Shown in pieces: positions 1-9,109 of a stretch of 37,523 nucleotides of DNA. Source of the DNA: Acetobacteraceae bacterium. Its GTDB lineage: Bacteria; Pseudomonadota; Alphaproteobacteria; Acetobacterales; Acetobacteraceae. Where the stretch lies: the NCBI GenBank assembly GCA_027483995.1, contig JAIXTK010000429.1:1-37523 (forward strand). The letters are read 5' to 3'. The position numbers were made by a program, and so were the translations under genes. Every line of letters begins with the position of its first letter. Positions within the stretch are counted from its first letter, which is position 1. The notes beneath the pieces were generated by a model, which was not told the origin of the DNA, did not search any database, and was given only the letters and a program-made list of their open reading frames with translations.

Positions 1-2
1 AC

Positions 3-308
3 AGCCCGGCCACGCACGAGGAATACCGCATGGGCGTGCAGGCGGCCGGCGGCAAGCCGTGCTTCAACGTGCTCTCGCCGGGGCCGGGGCCGATCCCGTC
101 GCGCGAGGAAGCCATCGCGCTGGGCGTGAAGATCGGGACGTACCCCACCATCATGCTCTCGCCGGCGGCCAACGCCATGCTGCAGGGGCTGGCGGCGCTG
201 AAGGCCGGTGGCAATGCCTCTGACCTCGCTCTCTCGGGGGCCGCGCATCGGGAGCTGATGGGGTATCCGGCCTACGATGAGATGGCGAAGCCGTATCGGT
301 TGGACTGA
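3..308 (+). CDS. C-terminal part of an isocitrate lyase/PEP mutase family protein (5' truncated by window)
   Basis: Frame open from window start; 'KPCFNVLSPGPGPIPSREEAIALGVKIGTYPTIMLSPAANAMLQGLAAL' resembles the C-terminal region of PEP mutase/isocitrate lyase superfamily enzymes. Confidence 0.6.
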   Translation, partial: SPATHEEYRMGVQAAGGKPCFNVLSPGPGPIPSREEAIALGVKIGTYPTIMLSPAANAMLQGLAALKAGGNASDLALSGAAHRELMGYPAYDEMAKPYRLD

Positions 309-310
309 AG

Positions 311-428
311 CAAGGAAGCGGTTCTTTTTTGAAAAAAGAACCAAAAAACTTTCATTCGTTTGCGCCGGGGCTTGCCTCGGCGCAAACGGGTGACGTCTGG
401 TTTGCTTGAGGAACGAGACGAGTCTTTA
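311..428 (+). repeat. Composite palindromic intergenic repeat, copy A (right end degenerate)
   Basis: GGTTCTTTTTTGAAAAAAGAACC palindrome (320-342), AAAAAACTTT, then inner perfect 11-bp stem CGTTTGCGCCG/CGGCGCAAACG (357-388), then degraded right module GTCTGGTTTGCTT...GAGTCTTTACTT. Related to copies at 1962, 33392 and 36774. Confidence 0.8.
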
Positions 429-1907
429 CTTGGTGACGTGAATTCCGGGTATCGCGCCGAACCACTCCGGTTTCGCGCGCTCGATCTGGGCGGCGACCTG
501 GATCAGAACATCCTCCGCGGCGAAGTTGCCGTGCACCTGCACGCCGATCGGCAGGCCGTCCGTGTCCAGCCCCGCCGGAAGCGAGATGCCGGGCATGCCG
601 GTTTCGTTGCCGGGCATGGTGTAGCGGCAGGCATCGGCCAGGCGGGCCATCCAGCTGTCCAGGTCCTCGTCGGCCAGCAGGGAGTAGGGGCCGTTGGCTT
701 CCGGAACGCGGATGGCGAGCGACGGGGTGAGCAGCACGTCGTAGCGCTCCATCAGCCGGCCGAAGCTGCGCGTGGTGGCGTTGTTGGCGGCCATCATGTC
801 GAACACGTCGAACTTGTCGTAGCGGCTATGTGCCTCGAAGTGCCGCCAGGTCATGCGGGAGAGGTAGCGGTTCAGCTCCTGCACCTCCACGCCGCGGGCG
901 CGGGCCATGGCCACGAAGCCGGCCCGGCTGCCGATCCATTGCTGGGTGTAGCCGCGCCACATCACCTCCCAATCGCAGATCGTGGTGTCGTCGATCTCCT
1001 CCACGATGTGGCCCAGCGTCTGCATCAGCACGCCCACCTCGCGCACGCGGGCGGCCACTTGCGGGTCGGTCTCCGTCGCGCGGCCCCAGCTTCCGGTGGA
1101 CAGGCCCACGCGCAGGCGGCCGGGCGCGATCGAGAGTGATTCCACGTAGCCGTGGCGGGGGGCTGCCAGCTTCATGAAGCTGCCGCCGTTCGGCACGCGG
1201 CTGAGGGTTTCATAGGCCGCCGCCGTGTCGCGCACGCTGCGGGTGACCACGCCATCGGCCGCGGTGCGCATCATGTATTCGTTCTGCGCCCAGGGGCGCG
1301 GCACCCGGCCGCGGCTGGCCTTCAGCCCGACCAGCCCGCAGAAGCTGGCCGGAATGCGCGTGGAGCCGCCGCCATCCGACGACAGGCTGATCGGCGTGAC
1401 CCCGGCCGCCACCATCGCCGCCGATCCGCCGGAGGAGCCGCCGGGGGTATGCGCGGGGTTCCATGGGTTGCGGGTGACCTTCACCTCGCCCAGGTAATCC
1501 GTGCTGGTATCGAAGCTCATGCCGAATTCCGGCGAGGTGGAGCGGCCGATCGGCACCAGCCCGGCGGCCAGCACGTTGTCGATCAGCGGGTCGTTCACCG
1601 TGGGCACGAAGCCGGCCCAGAGCCGGCTGCCGCTTTCCTGCCGGCGCCCGGCCATGGCCTGGCCGAGATCCTTCACGAAGACCGGCACGCCATAGAGCAG
1701 GCCGGCCTTGTTGGGGCCGTCGGCATCGGGGTTGGCGATCACGTCCTGGAACAGGCCCAGCACGCCAGAGAGCGTGCCATCCACGCGCGCCACGCCCTCG
1801 GCCACCTGGGCGGCCAGCTCCCTTGGCGAAATCTCGCCCTTGCGCACCAGCGCGGCCAGCGCGGTTGCGTCGTGCTTCGCCCATTCGTCCCAGGCCATTG
1901 CCGGCAT
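426..1907 (-). CDS. Amidase signature family protein
   Basis: Amidase signature GGSSGGSAAMVAAGVTPISLSSDGGGSTRIPASFCGLVGLKASRGRVP; start chosen at MPAMAWDEW (upstream Met at 1925 possible). Confidence 0.9.
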   Translation of the reverse strand: MPAMAWDEWAKHDATALAALVRKGEISPRELAAQVAEGVARVDGTLSGVLGLFQDVIANPDADGPNKAGLLYGVPVFVKDLGQAMAGRRQESGSRLWAGFVPTVNDPLIDNVLAAGLVPIGRSTSPEFGMSFDTSTDYLGEVKVTRNPWNPAHTPGGSSGGSAAMVAAGVTPISLSSDGGGSTRIPASFCGLVGLKASRGRVPRPWAQNEYMMRTAADGVVTRSVRDTAAAYETLSRVPNGGSFMKLAAPRHGYVESLSIAPGRLRVGLSTGSWGRATETDPQVAARVREVGVLMQTLGHIVEEIDDTTICDWEVMWRGYTQQWIGSRAGFVAMARARGVEVQELNRYLSRMTWRHFEAHSRYDKFDVFDMMAANNATTRSFGRLMERYDVLLTPSLAIRVPEANGPYSLLADEDLDSWMARLADACRYTMPGNETGMPGISLPAGLDTDGLPIGVQVHGNFAAEDVLIQVAAQIERAKPEWFGAIPGIHVTK

Positions 1908-1961
1908 TGTCGCCTCCCCGCACATAGGTTCGGGAGCGTGTCATGGGGGGAAGGAAAGGGT

Positions 1962-2097
1962 CAAGAAACTGCGTTCTTTTTTGAAAAAAAGAACCAAAAA
2001 ACGTTTGGAACTTTGGTCCCGGGTGTTTGAACCGCCTCGGCCCAATGTCCAAAAGTCTTTTTGCTTCTTTTTCTTCAGAAAAAGAAGAGTCTTCCTT
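1962..2097 (+). repeat. Composite palindromic intergenic repeat, copy B
   Basis: Left palindrome GTTCTTTTTTGAAAAAAAGAAC (1973-1994) + CAAAAAAC; right palindrome CTTCTTTTTCTTCAGAAAAAGAAG (2064-2087) preceded by AAAGTCTTTTTG. Inner hairpin weak in this copy. Confidence 0.85.
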
Positions 2098-2113
2098 AGT
2101 CCTGCACCAACCG

Positions 2114-4774
2114 CTAAGGCTCCACCCGCGCCAATGCGCGCTCCAGCGCCGCGGTGAGTTCCACCAGCTGGTAGGGCTTGCCCAGCGTTTCCACCGTGGG
2201 CGGCGGCGCGACGCTGGCGGCCTGGCCGCCATATCCGGTGGCCAGCACCACGGCCACCTGCGGGAACTGCGCCCGCAGGGCCTGGGCCAGTTCGTTGCCG
2301 CTCATGCCGCCCGGCAGCACCACATCGGAGAACACCGCGTCCACGGTGGTGCCGTCGCGCAGCATCGCCAGCGCCTGCACCGCGGTGGTGGCGGTGCGGG
2401 CCTGGTAGCCCAGCTCTTCCAGCAGGGAGGCGGCGAATTCGCCGGCGGCCACGTTGTCTTCGACCACCAGCACGGACTTGCCCTTGGGCGTGCGCAGGGA
2501 GCCGATGGCCGTGGCGTCGCCGCTGCCGGGGACTGCCGCGGCGCGCGGCAGCTTGATGGTGACGGTGGTGCCGAGGCCCGGCGTGCTGTCCAGCCGCAAA
2601 TCGCCGCCGGACTGGCGGGCGAAGCCGAACACCTGGGGCAGGCCGAGCCCGGTGCCGCGCCCGGCTTCCTTGGTGGTGAAGAAGGGCTCCAGCGCGCGTG
2701 CCAGCACCGTTTGCGGCATGCCCATGCCGGCATCCACCACGTCCAGGCACACATAATCGCCGGCCTGGCGCCCCTCCATGGCCGGCAGGGTCGCGTTGCG
2801 CGTGCGCAGCAGCAGCCGCCCGCCCTTTGGCATGGCATCGCGCGCGTTCATCGCGAGGTTCAGTACGGCCAGTTCCGTCTGGCCCGGATCGGCGTGGACC
2901 TGCCAGAGGTCGGGTGCCAGCGCCGTTTCCACCTGCACCAGGCCGCCCAGTGTTTGGCGCAGCAGGGCTGACATGCCGACGATGCGGGCATTGAGGCTGA
3001 AGGTCTGCGGCACCAGCGGCTGCTGCCGCGCGAAGGCCAGCAAGCGCCCGGTGAGTTCGCGTGCCGTCTCGCCCGCGCGTTCCATGCCTTCCAGCACGGC
3101 GACGCGGCGCGACTCCGTGATCCCTGGCCGGCGCAGCAGGGCGGCGCCGCTGCCGATCACCTGCAGCAGGTTGTTGAAATCATGCGCCACCCCGCCGACC
3201 AGCTGGCCGAGGGCGGCCAGCTTCTCGTGCTGGTGCACGGCTTCCTCCGCACGGCGCGTCTCGTCGGCGGTGCGCAGCAGGGCGGTGGTGCGCGCCTCCA
3301 CCAGCGCTTCCTGCTCGGCGTGGCTGCGCGCCAGCGTTTCGCGTGCCGCGTGCTCGGCGGTCATGTCTTGCACCGAGATGGCCAGGCGTTCCGCATCCAG
3401 CCGGACCACGGCGTTGCGGAACCAGCCGTTGAAGCGGCTGTTGCGCAGTTCCAGGTCCACCTCCCCGCCAGGTTCCGCACCGGCGAGGATGCGGCAGTAG
3501 CGCGGGAACAGCCGTGTGTCGGTGCGCGCCGCCGGCACCTGCGCCAGAAGCCGCACGCCCTGCAGCGCGCCGTTGGGCACGGCCACGGCGCGGTGCGCGG
3601 CGGGGTTGGCGTATTCCACCTCGAAATCCACCACATGGCCCTGGCTGTCGCGCACCGCGCGATGGATCGCGAAGCCGATCGGCGACAGTTCCTGGAAGGC
3701 GCGGAAGCGTGCCTCGCTGGCCTGCAGCGCCTCTGTGCGTTCGGACGCGCGCCGCTCCAGCAGGGCGTTGGCCTCTGCCAGCCGGCGCTGGCCGCGCCAG
3801 ACCAGCCGGGCCAGCGTGACCAGAGCCGCCATGGCCGGCAGGGCGATCAACAGGTGGAACAGCGCCTCCTGCCGCCAGGCGGCCAGGATGGCGGCGCGGT
3901 CGCGCCCGGCGCCCACCAGGATGCCGGGCCAGCCTTCCACGGCGCGGAAGGCGATCAGCCGGGGCGTGTTGTCCACGCGGGAGCGCGCCAGCACCACGCC
4001 GCGATCGGCGCTGCGCAGGGCCTGGGCCAGCGTGCCATCCGCGGGCAGTTGCGGCAGCGGCTGGTGGAAGGCCGGGTGGCGCGCCAGCACGTGGCCGTCG
4101 CTGCGGATCGCCGCCAGCGAATCCTGCGGGCCCAACAGGAGCCGGCCCAGCCCTTCGGACACCAGCCTGGGATCGACGGAGACGTTCACCTGGCCCTGGA
4201 AGGCGTTGTTCGCCGCAGTGCCGGTATCGCGCCGCGGCCGGGCGACGGCGAAGAACATGTTGTTCTCCGCGCGGCCGAGATACACGCGGCTCACCACTGT
4301 GGCCGGCGGGTTCGGCCCGGCCAGCAGCAGGTGGAACTCCCGGTCGGCGATGGAGATGCGCGGCACTGGCGCCATGGAGGCGCTGAGCAGCAGCATCCCC
4401 TCGGGATAGCTCACACTGGCGGTGGAAACCTGCGGCAGCTCCGGCACGATGGCACGCAGCCGGGCGTGCAATGCCGCCTCCTGCGCGCGGATCTCCGCAT
4501 CCGACAGGCCGCGCAGCAGGTCGTTCACCCGGTCGGCGGCGGCGCGGTGCCCATCCAGCACGCGGTGCATGTATTCGGCGGCGGAATCGGCGGCATGGGA
4601 GAGTTCCGAGCGCGCGGTTTCCCAGGTGCCGCGCCAGGCCAGCCAGGATCCGGCGCCGGCCATCAGCAGCGGCAGCATCACCGCCCCGGCCAACAGCCAG
4701 GGGAGCGGCGCCACCGCGCGGCGCAGGCGGAAGACGCCCGGCCCGGTCTGCGGCGTCTCCACGGCGATGCTCAT
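2114..4774 (-). CDS. Membrane-anchored hybrid sensor histidine kinase (extracytoplasmic sensor region, PAS-like, HisKA, HATPase, C-terminal receiver)
   Basis: N-terminal TM plus ~270-aa sensor region; 'LAALGQLVGGVAHDFNNLLQVIGSG' H-box; 'NLAMNARDAM', 'GRGTGLGLPQVFG'; receiver 'KSVLVVEDNVAAGEFAASLLEELGY...VFSDVVLPGGMSG'. Start set at MSIAVETPQTG. Confidence 0.9.
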   Translation of the reverse strand: MSIAVETPQTGPGVFRLRRAVAPLPWLLAGAVMLPLLMAGAGSWLAWRGTWETARSELSHAADSAAEYMHRVLDGHRAAADRVNDLLRGLSDAEIRAQEAALHARLRAIVPELPQVSTASVSYPEGMLLLSASMAPVPRISIADREFHLLLAGPNPPATVVSRVYLGRAENNMFFAVARPRRDTGTAANNAFQGQVNVSVDPRLVSEGLGRLLLGPQDSLAAIRSDGHVLARHPAFHQPLPQLPADGTLAQALRSADRGVVLARSRVDNTPRLIAFRAVEGWPGILVGAGRDRAAILAAWRQEALFHLLIALPAMAALVTLARLVWRGQRRLAEANALLERRASERTEALQASEARFRAFQELSPIGFAIHRAVRDSQGHVVDFEVEYANPAAHRAVAVPNGALQGVRLLAQVPAARTDTRLFPRYCRILAGAEPGGEVDLELRNSRFNGWFRNAVVRLDAERLAISVQDMTAEHAARETLARSHAEQEALVEARTTALLRTADETRRAEEAVHQHEKLAALGQLVGGVAHDFNNLLQVIGSGAALLRRPGITESRRVAVLEGMERAGETARELTGRLLAFARQQPLVPQTFSLNARIVGMSALLRQTLGGLVQVETALAPDLWQVHADPGQTELAVLNLAMNARDAMPKGGRLLLRTRNATLPAMEGRQAGDYVCLDVVDAGMGMPQTVLARALEPFFTTKEAGRGTGLGLPQVFGFARQSGGDLRLDSTPGLGTTVTIKLPRAAAVPGSGDATAIGSLRTPKGKSVLVVEDNVAAGEFAASLLEELGYQARTATTAVQALAMLRDGTTVDAVFSDVVLPGGMSGNELAQALRAQFPQVAVVLATGYGGQAASVAPPPTVETLGKPYQLVELTAALERALARVEP

Positions 4775-5072
4775 TCGGTCCTCGGCTCCCTGCAGCGTGT
4801 CGCCGTGCCAGCCCCCTTGGGGCGAAGCGCGGTCGGGCCCCGGTGCCGGCGGGCCTCTTCCTGCGGCGTCTCCCATGGAGCTGCGGCCGCATACGATGAT
4901 TCGGGCCGGTACGACGGCCCTGTCAAGCAAAGCTCCATTGTGGCTCTGGCACCGTTGCGGCGCTGCATGTGCGGTGCCGCACGCCAATGCGTGCCGCCGC
5001 GCCCCGATTCCGGTGGCCCATCCGCCCGTTGGCGGCTTTGCGCGGTCGTTGCGGAAATCTACCGGGGCGGCT

Positions 5073-6530
5073 TCACGATCCCGCGAGCCCGCGTGCCGGG
5101 CGCAAAGGCCGCAGTGCCGCATACAGCGCGCGATGCACCGCCCGGCGCGGCGCCAATGCCTCCTGCAGCTTTGGGTCCGGCGCGTGCACCGCCGCCACCG
5201 GCAGGGGCGTGAACACCTCTTCCGCCGTGCCGTCTCCGGCCGCCACACGGGCCAGCCGCGCCGCGCCCAGCGCGGAGCCGACCTCGCCGCCATGCACGGT
5301 GGCCACCGGCAGATCGAGGGACGCGGCCAGCAGCCGCATCCAGGCCGGCGAGCGGGCGCCGCCACTGATCGCCACCAGCGGGGCCATGGGTGCGCCGCGC
5401 GCGGCCAGCACCTCCATGCCGTCGGCCAGGGTGAAGGCCACGCCTTCCAGCACCGCGCGGGCGAGGTCGCCGCGGCCATGGGCGGCGCGCAGGCCGACGA
5501 AGGCTGCCTCGGCGCCGGGGTCGTTGTGCGGCGTGCGTTCCCCGGTCAGGTGCGGCAGGAAGACCGGCGGCGCCTCGGCGCTCTGCTCCATTTCCGCCAG
5601 CAGCGCCGCTTCGTTCGCGGCCCCGGTGGCGCGGGTGATCCAGGCCAGCGCGGAGGCGCCGGAGAGCGAGACGGTCATGCGGTGCCAGACATCGGGCACG
5701 CAGTGGCAGAAGGCATGCACGGTGCGGTCGGGGTCCGGCAGGAAGCCGGCGTCGCACACGAACAGCACGGCCGAGGTGCCGAGTGCGACGAAGCCCTGGC
5801 CCGGGCGCACGCAGCCGAGGGCGGCTGCCCCCGCGGCCTGGTCGCCCGCGCCGCCGGCGATGGGGATACCCGGGGGCAGGCCCCAGGCGGCGGCCACCTC
5901 CGCGCGGAGCCGCCCGGCGGGGGCGGTGCCTTCCACCAGGGCGGGCATGTGATCCGGCGAAAGCCCGGTCGCGGCCAGCATCGTGCCGGACCAGCGCCGG
6001 GCGCCGACATCCAGCCAGAGCGTGCCGGCGGCGTCGGACATATCCGTGATGGCCTCCCCGCTCATGCGCAGGCGCAGCCAGTCCTTGGGCAGCAGCACGC
6101 GGCGTGTGGCGGCGAAGATAGTGGGCTCGTGGGCGCGCACCCAGAGCAGCTTCGGCGCGGTGAAGCCGGGCATGGCGAGGTTGCCGGTAGCGGCCCGCAC
6201 GCCGGCCGCCTCTAGCCTCTCGCATTCGGCGGCGCAGCGCCCATCGTTCCACAGGATCGCCGGGCGCAGCACGCGGTCTGCGCCATCCAGCAGCACGGCC
6301 CCGTGCATCTGGCCGGAGAGGCCGATGGCGCGCACGCGCGACAAATCCATGCCCAGCCCTGCCACGGCCTGGCCCGTGGCGCGCCACCAGTCCTCGGGGT
6401 TCTGCTCGCTCCAGAGCGGGCGCGGGAAGGAACTCGGCACCGGCGCGGAGGCCTGGGCCAGCAAACTGCCGTCCATCCCGGTCAGCACCGCCTTCACCGC
6501 CGAGGTGCCGAGATCGATCCCCAGATGCAT
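5073..6530 (-). CDS. xylB: Xylulokinase (FGGY family)
   Basis: MHLGIDLGTSAVKAVLTG...SGQMHGAVLLD...ILWNDGR...GGAGDQAAGAAALG...ISGGARSPAWMRLLAASLDLPV. Confidence 0.9.
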   Translation of the reverse strand: MHLGIDLGTSAVKAVLTGMDGSLLAQASAPVPSSFPRPLWSEQNPEDWWRATGQAVAGLGMDLSRVRAIGLSGQMHGAVLLDGADRVLRPAILWNDGRCAAECERLEAAGVRAATGNLAMPGFTAPKLLWVRAHEPTIFAATRRVLLPKDWLRLRMSGEAITDMSDAAGTLWLDVGARRWSGTMLAATGLSPDHMPALVEGTAPAGRLRAEVAAAWGLPPGIPIAGGAGDQAAGAAALGCVRPGQGFVALGTSAVLFVCDAGFLPDPDRTVHAFCHCVPDVWHRMTVSLSGASALAWITRATGAANEAALLAEMEQSAEAPPVFLPHLTGERTPHNDPGAEAAFVGLRAAHGRGDLARAVLEGVAFTLADGMEVLAARGAPMAPLVAISGGARSPAWMRLLAASLDLPVATVHGGEVGSALGAARLARVAAGDGTAEEVFTPLPVAAVHAPDPKLQEALAPRRAVHRALYAALRPLRPARGLAGS

Positions 6531-6612
6531 CGCGCCGTTCCTCCCACGCGCACCCTGGCATGCCGGCCCGGCCCCGCCTACCATTCCGGCCTCAGCACCG
6601 CAGGAGGCCCGG

Positions 6613-7929
6613 ATGTCCACCTATGCCACACTCAGCCGCGGCTTTGCCGAGGGGATCGGCTCCCCGCGCGACCTGCTGGAAACCTGCCTCGCCCGCATCG
6701 AGGAGCGCGAACCGGTGGTGCGCGCCTTCGCGACGGTCGGTGCGGAGGCCGCCCGCCGCGCCGCGGATGCATCGACCGCCCGTTGGCGCGCCGGCACGCC
6801 GCTTTCGGCGATCGACGGCATGCCGATCGCGCTGAAGGACATCCTGGAAACCGCCGACCTGCCGACCGGCTTCGGCTCGCCGATCTTCGAGGGCAAGCAC
6901 TCTGGCCGCGATTCCGCCGTGGCCTGGGCGCTGCGCCGGGCCGGGGCGGTGATCGTCGGCAAGGCGGTGACCACCGAGTTCGCCGACATGGTGCCGGGCC
7001 CCACCACCAATCCGCATGACCCCACGCGGACACCCGGCGGCTCCTCCTCCGGCTCGGCTGCCGCGGTGGCCGCCGGCATGGTGCCGGTGGCCTTCGGCAG
7101 CCAGGTTGTTGGCTCCATCCTGCGCCCGGCCAGCTTCTGCGGCGTGTTCGGCTTCAAGCCCAGCTTCGGCGCCATCAACCGCGGCGGCATCAGCGACCAG
7201 TTCAGCCAGAACGCGCTCGGCACGCTGTCGGCCACGCTGGAGGATGGCTGGGCGGTGTGCCACGTGGTGGCCAGCATCGCCGGCGGCGACCCCGGCCACC
7301 CGCCCTTCACCGGCGGCGGGGTGCCCGAGGCACCGCGCAAGCCCGGCACGCTGGCCGTGCTGCAGACCGCGGGCTGGGCCGTGGCCGAGCCCGGCGCGAT
7401 CGATGCGTTCCAGGATTTCCTGCGCCGCCTGGCCGCCGACGGCGTTCATCTGATCGACCGCACCACCTCTGCGCGGGTCGCCCTGCTGGAGGAGGCGATC
7501 GCGGACGCCAGCCCGATCTCCCAGGCGATCAACCATTGGGAAAAGGCCTGGCCGCTGGCGGAGCTGGAAACCCGCCATGGCGAGGGCGTCAGCGCCCATC
7601 TGCGCAACGGCATCGCCGCGGGAAGGAACATGACGGCCGAGGAATACCGCGTGCTGCTGCACCGGCGGGACATGATGCGCGAGCGGCTCGTCCTGCTGGC
7701 CGATGTGGCCGATGCCTGCATCACGCTCGCCGCCCCTGGCCCGGCGCCGGTGGGGCTGGCCTCTACCGGCAACTCCATCTTCAACGCGCCCGGCTCTGCC
7801 CTGCGCTGCCCGGCGATCTCCGTGCCGAAGCTTTCGGTTGGCGGCCTGCCGCTGGGCGTGCAGCTGCTCGGGCAGCCGCTGGGTGAGCGCGCGCTCTCGG
7901 GCGTGGCCGCCTATGTGGCGGGGCTGTAG
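6613..7929 (+). CDS. Amidase signature family protein
   Basis: GMPIALKDILETADLPTGFGSPIFEGK...TPGGSSSGSAAAVAAGMVPVAFGSQVVGSILRPASFCGVFGFKPSFG. Confidence 0.92.
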   Translation: MSTYATLSRGFAEGIGSPRDLLETCLARIEEREPVVRAFATVGAEAARRAADASTARWRAGTPLSAIDGMPIALKDILETADLPTGFGSPIFEGKHSGRDSAVAWALRRAGAVIVGKAVTTEFADMVPGPTTNPHDPTRTPGGSSSGSAAAVAAGMVPVAFGSQVVGSILRPASFCGVFGFKPSFGAINRGGISDQFSQNALGTLSATLEDGWAVCHVVASIAGGDPGHPPFTGGGVPEAPRKPGTLAVLQTAGWAVAEPGAIDAFQDFLRRLAADGVHLIDRTTSARVALLEEAIADASPISQAINHWEKAWPLAELETRHGEGVSAHLRNGIAAGRNMTAEEYRVLLHRRDMMRERLVLLADVADACITLAAPGPAPVGLASTGNSIFNAPGSALRCPAISVPKLSVGGLPLGVQLLGQPLGERALSGVAAYVAGL

Positions 7930-8015
7930 GGCGAAGCCGTCACGAACACGTCGATTGTGCCCATCCGCAACGTCTGGCTAGCATCCTTCCTGCGATCCAG
8001 CAGGGGGGATGGGGC

Positions 8016-8831
8016 ATGGCCGGAAAGCCGGAGTTTGCCGGGGTAGGCCGGCCGATGAGCGAGGCCGGCATGGCCGCCGCGCTGGTGGCCATGGAGCTGG
8101 ACCCGGTGGCGGATCTGCCCGTGCTGTGGTCGGTGCTGACGGTGGAAAGCCGCGGCTTCGGCTTCCAGGCCGATCGCCGGCCCAAGCTGCTGTTCGAGCG
8201 CCACATCTTCCACAAGGAAACCGGTGGCCGCTTCGCGGCCGCAGCGCCGGACCTCTCCGCCCCCGCGGGCGGCGGCTATATCGGCGGCGCCGCGGAATAT
8301 GACCGGCTGGGCCGCGCACTCGCCCTGCTGAAGGCCGCGGGTGTGCCCGCCGAGCCGGCGCTGCGCAGCGCCAGCTGGGGTCTGGGCCAGGTGATGGGCT
8401 TCAACGCCGTGGCCGCCGGCTTCGCCAGCGCGGCGGACATGGTGGCCCGCATGGCCGAGGGCGAGGACTGGCAGCTGCTTGGCATGGCGAAGTTCATCGT
8501 TGCCAACCGCCTGAACCGCCATCTGGCCAAGCGCGACTGGGCCGCCTTCGCCCGCGGCTATAACGGGCCGGCGTTCTGGCAGAACCAGTACGACGTGAAG
8601 CTGAAGAGCGCCTTCGAAAAGTTCAGCAGCGGCGTGGGGCGAGACTTGGGCGCCCGCACCGCCCAGGCGGCGCTGGTCTATCTCGGCTACACCCCGGGCG
8701 ACCCCGATGGCGTGGTGGGCCAGAACACCCGCAACGCCATCGCCGCCTTCCGCAAGGCGGAAGGCCTGCCCAAGGGCGATGCGCTGGACCCTGCCACCAC
8801 CACCGCGCTGATGGCCAAGGCGGGGCTTTAG
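8016..8831 (+). CDS. N-acetylmuramidase (DUF3380-like) with C-terminal peptidoglycan-binding domain; endolysin-like
   Basis: N-terminal 'LWSVLTVESRGFGFQADRRPKLLFERHIFHKETGGRF...SASWGLGQVMGFN'; C-terminal 'AAQAALVYLGYTPGDPDGVVGQNTRNAIAAFRKAEGLPKGDALDPATTTALMAKAGL' resembles PG_binding_1. Confidence 0.85.
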   Translation: MAGKPEFAGVGRPMSEAGMAAALVAMELDPVADLPVLWSVLTVESRGFGFQADRRPKLLFERHIFHKETGGRFAAAAPDLSAPAGGGYIGGAAEYDRLGRALALLKAAGVPAEPALRSASWGLGQVMGFNAVAAGFASAADMVARMAEGEDWQLLGMAKFIVANRLNRHLAKRDWAAFARGYNGPAFWQNQYDVKLKSAFEKFSSGVGRDLGARTAQAALVYLGYTPGDPDGVVGQNTRNAIAAFRKAEGLPKGDALDPATTTALMAKAGL

Positions 8832-8834
8832 CCT

Positions 8835-9001
8835 TTACGGCGCCACCAGCTCGCGCGTGATCTCCGCCGGGCTGGCGGCCCCCGGCAGCGCCATCGCGGG
8901 TCGAACTCGTGCCGCAGCAGTGCCAGCGCCCGCGCGGCACCGTCCTGCCCGTAGGTGGCCGCGCGCAGGTCGGCGATGGCGCGGCAGTCCAACGCAGCCA
9001 T
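8835..9001 (-). pseudogene. Putative small hypothetical gene split by a one-base frameshift
   Basis: Frame 1 MAALDCRAIADLRAATYGQDGAARALALLRHEFDP continues plausibly in another frame as AMALPGAASPAEITRELVAP*; adding one C in the CCC near 8901 would join them. Confidence 0.35.
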
Positions 9002-9109
9002 CTCGGTCCCCTGGCGTTGCGGCAAGCGAGGCACATCCTGCACCGGCGCACCCCTTCAACGGCGCCGGGCTTCTCGGCTAGCCTGAACCGGATACAGGGA
9101 GAACAGGCC

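Noticed and set aside
1210-2232. 340-aa minus-strand ORF overlapping the amidase and repeat copy B
   Set aside because: Out of frame with the amidase; runs through the repeat; Arg/Gly/Ala-rich shadow ORF.
3182-5212. 676-aa plus-strand ORF antisense to the histidine kinase
   Set aside because: Antisense to clear HisKA/HATPase motifs; low-complexity shadow ORF.
2114-5479. Full 1121-aa version of the histidine kinase ORF
   Set aside because: The first ~235 aa overlap the xylB C-terminus in another frame and look like shadow translation; start set at 4774.
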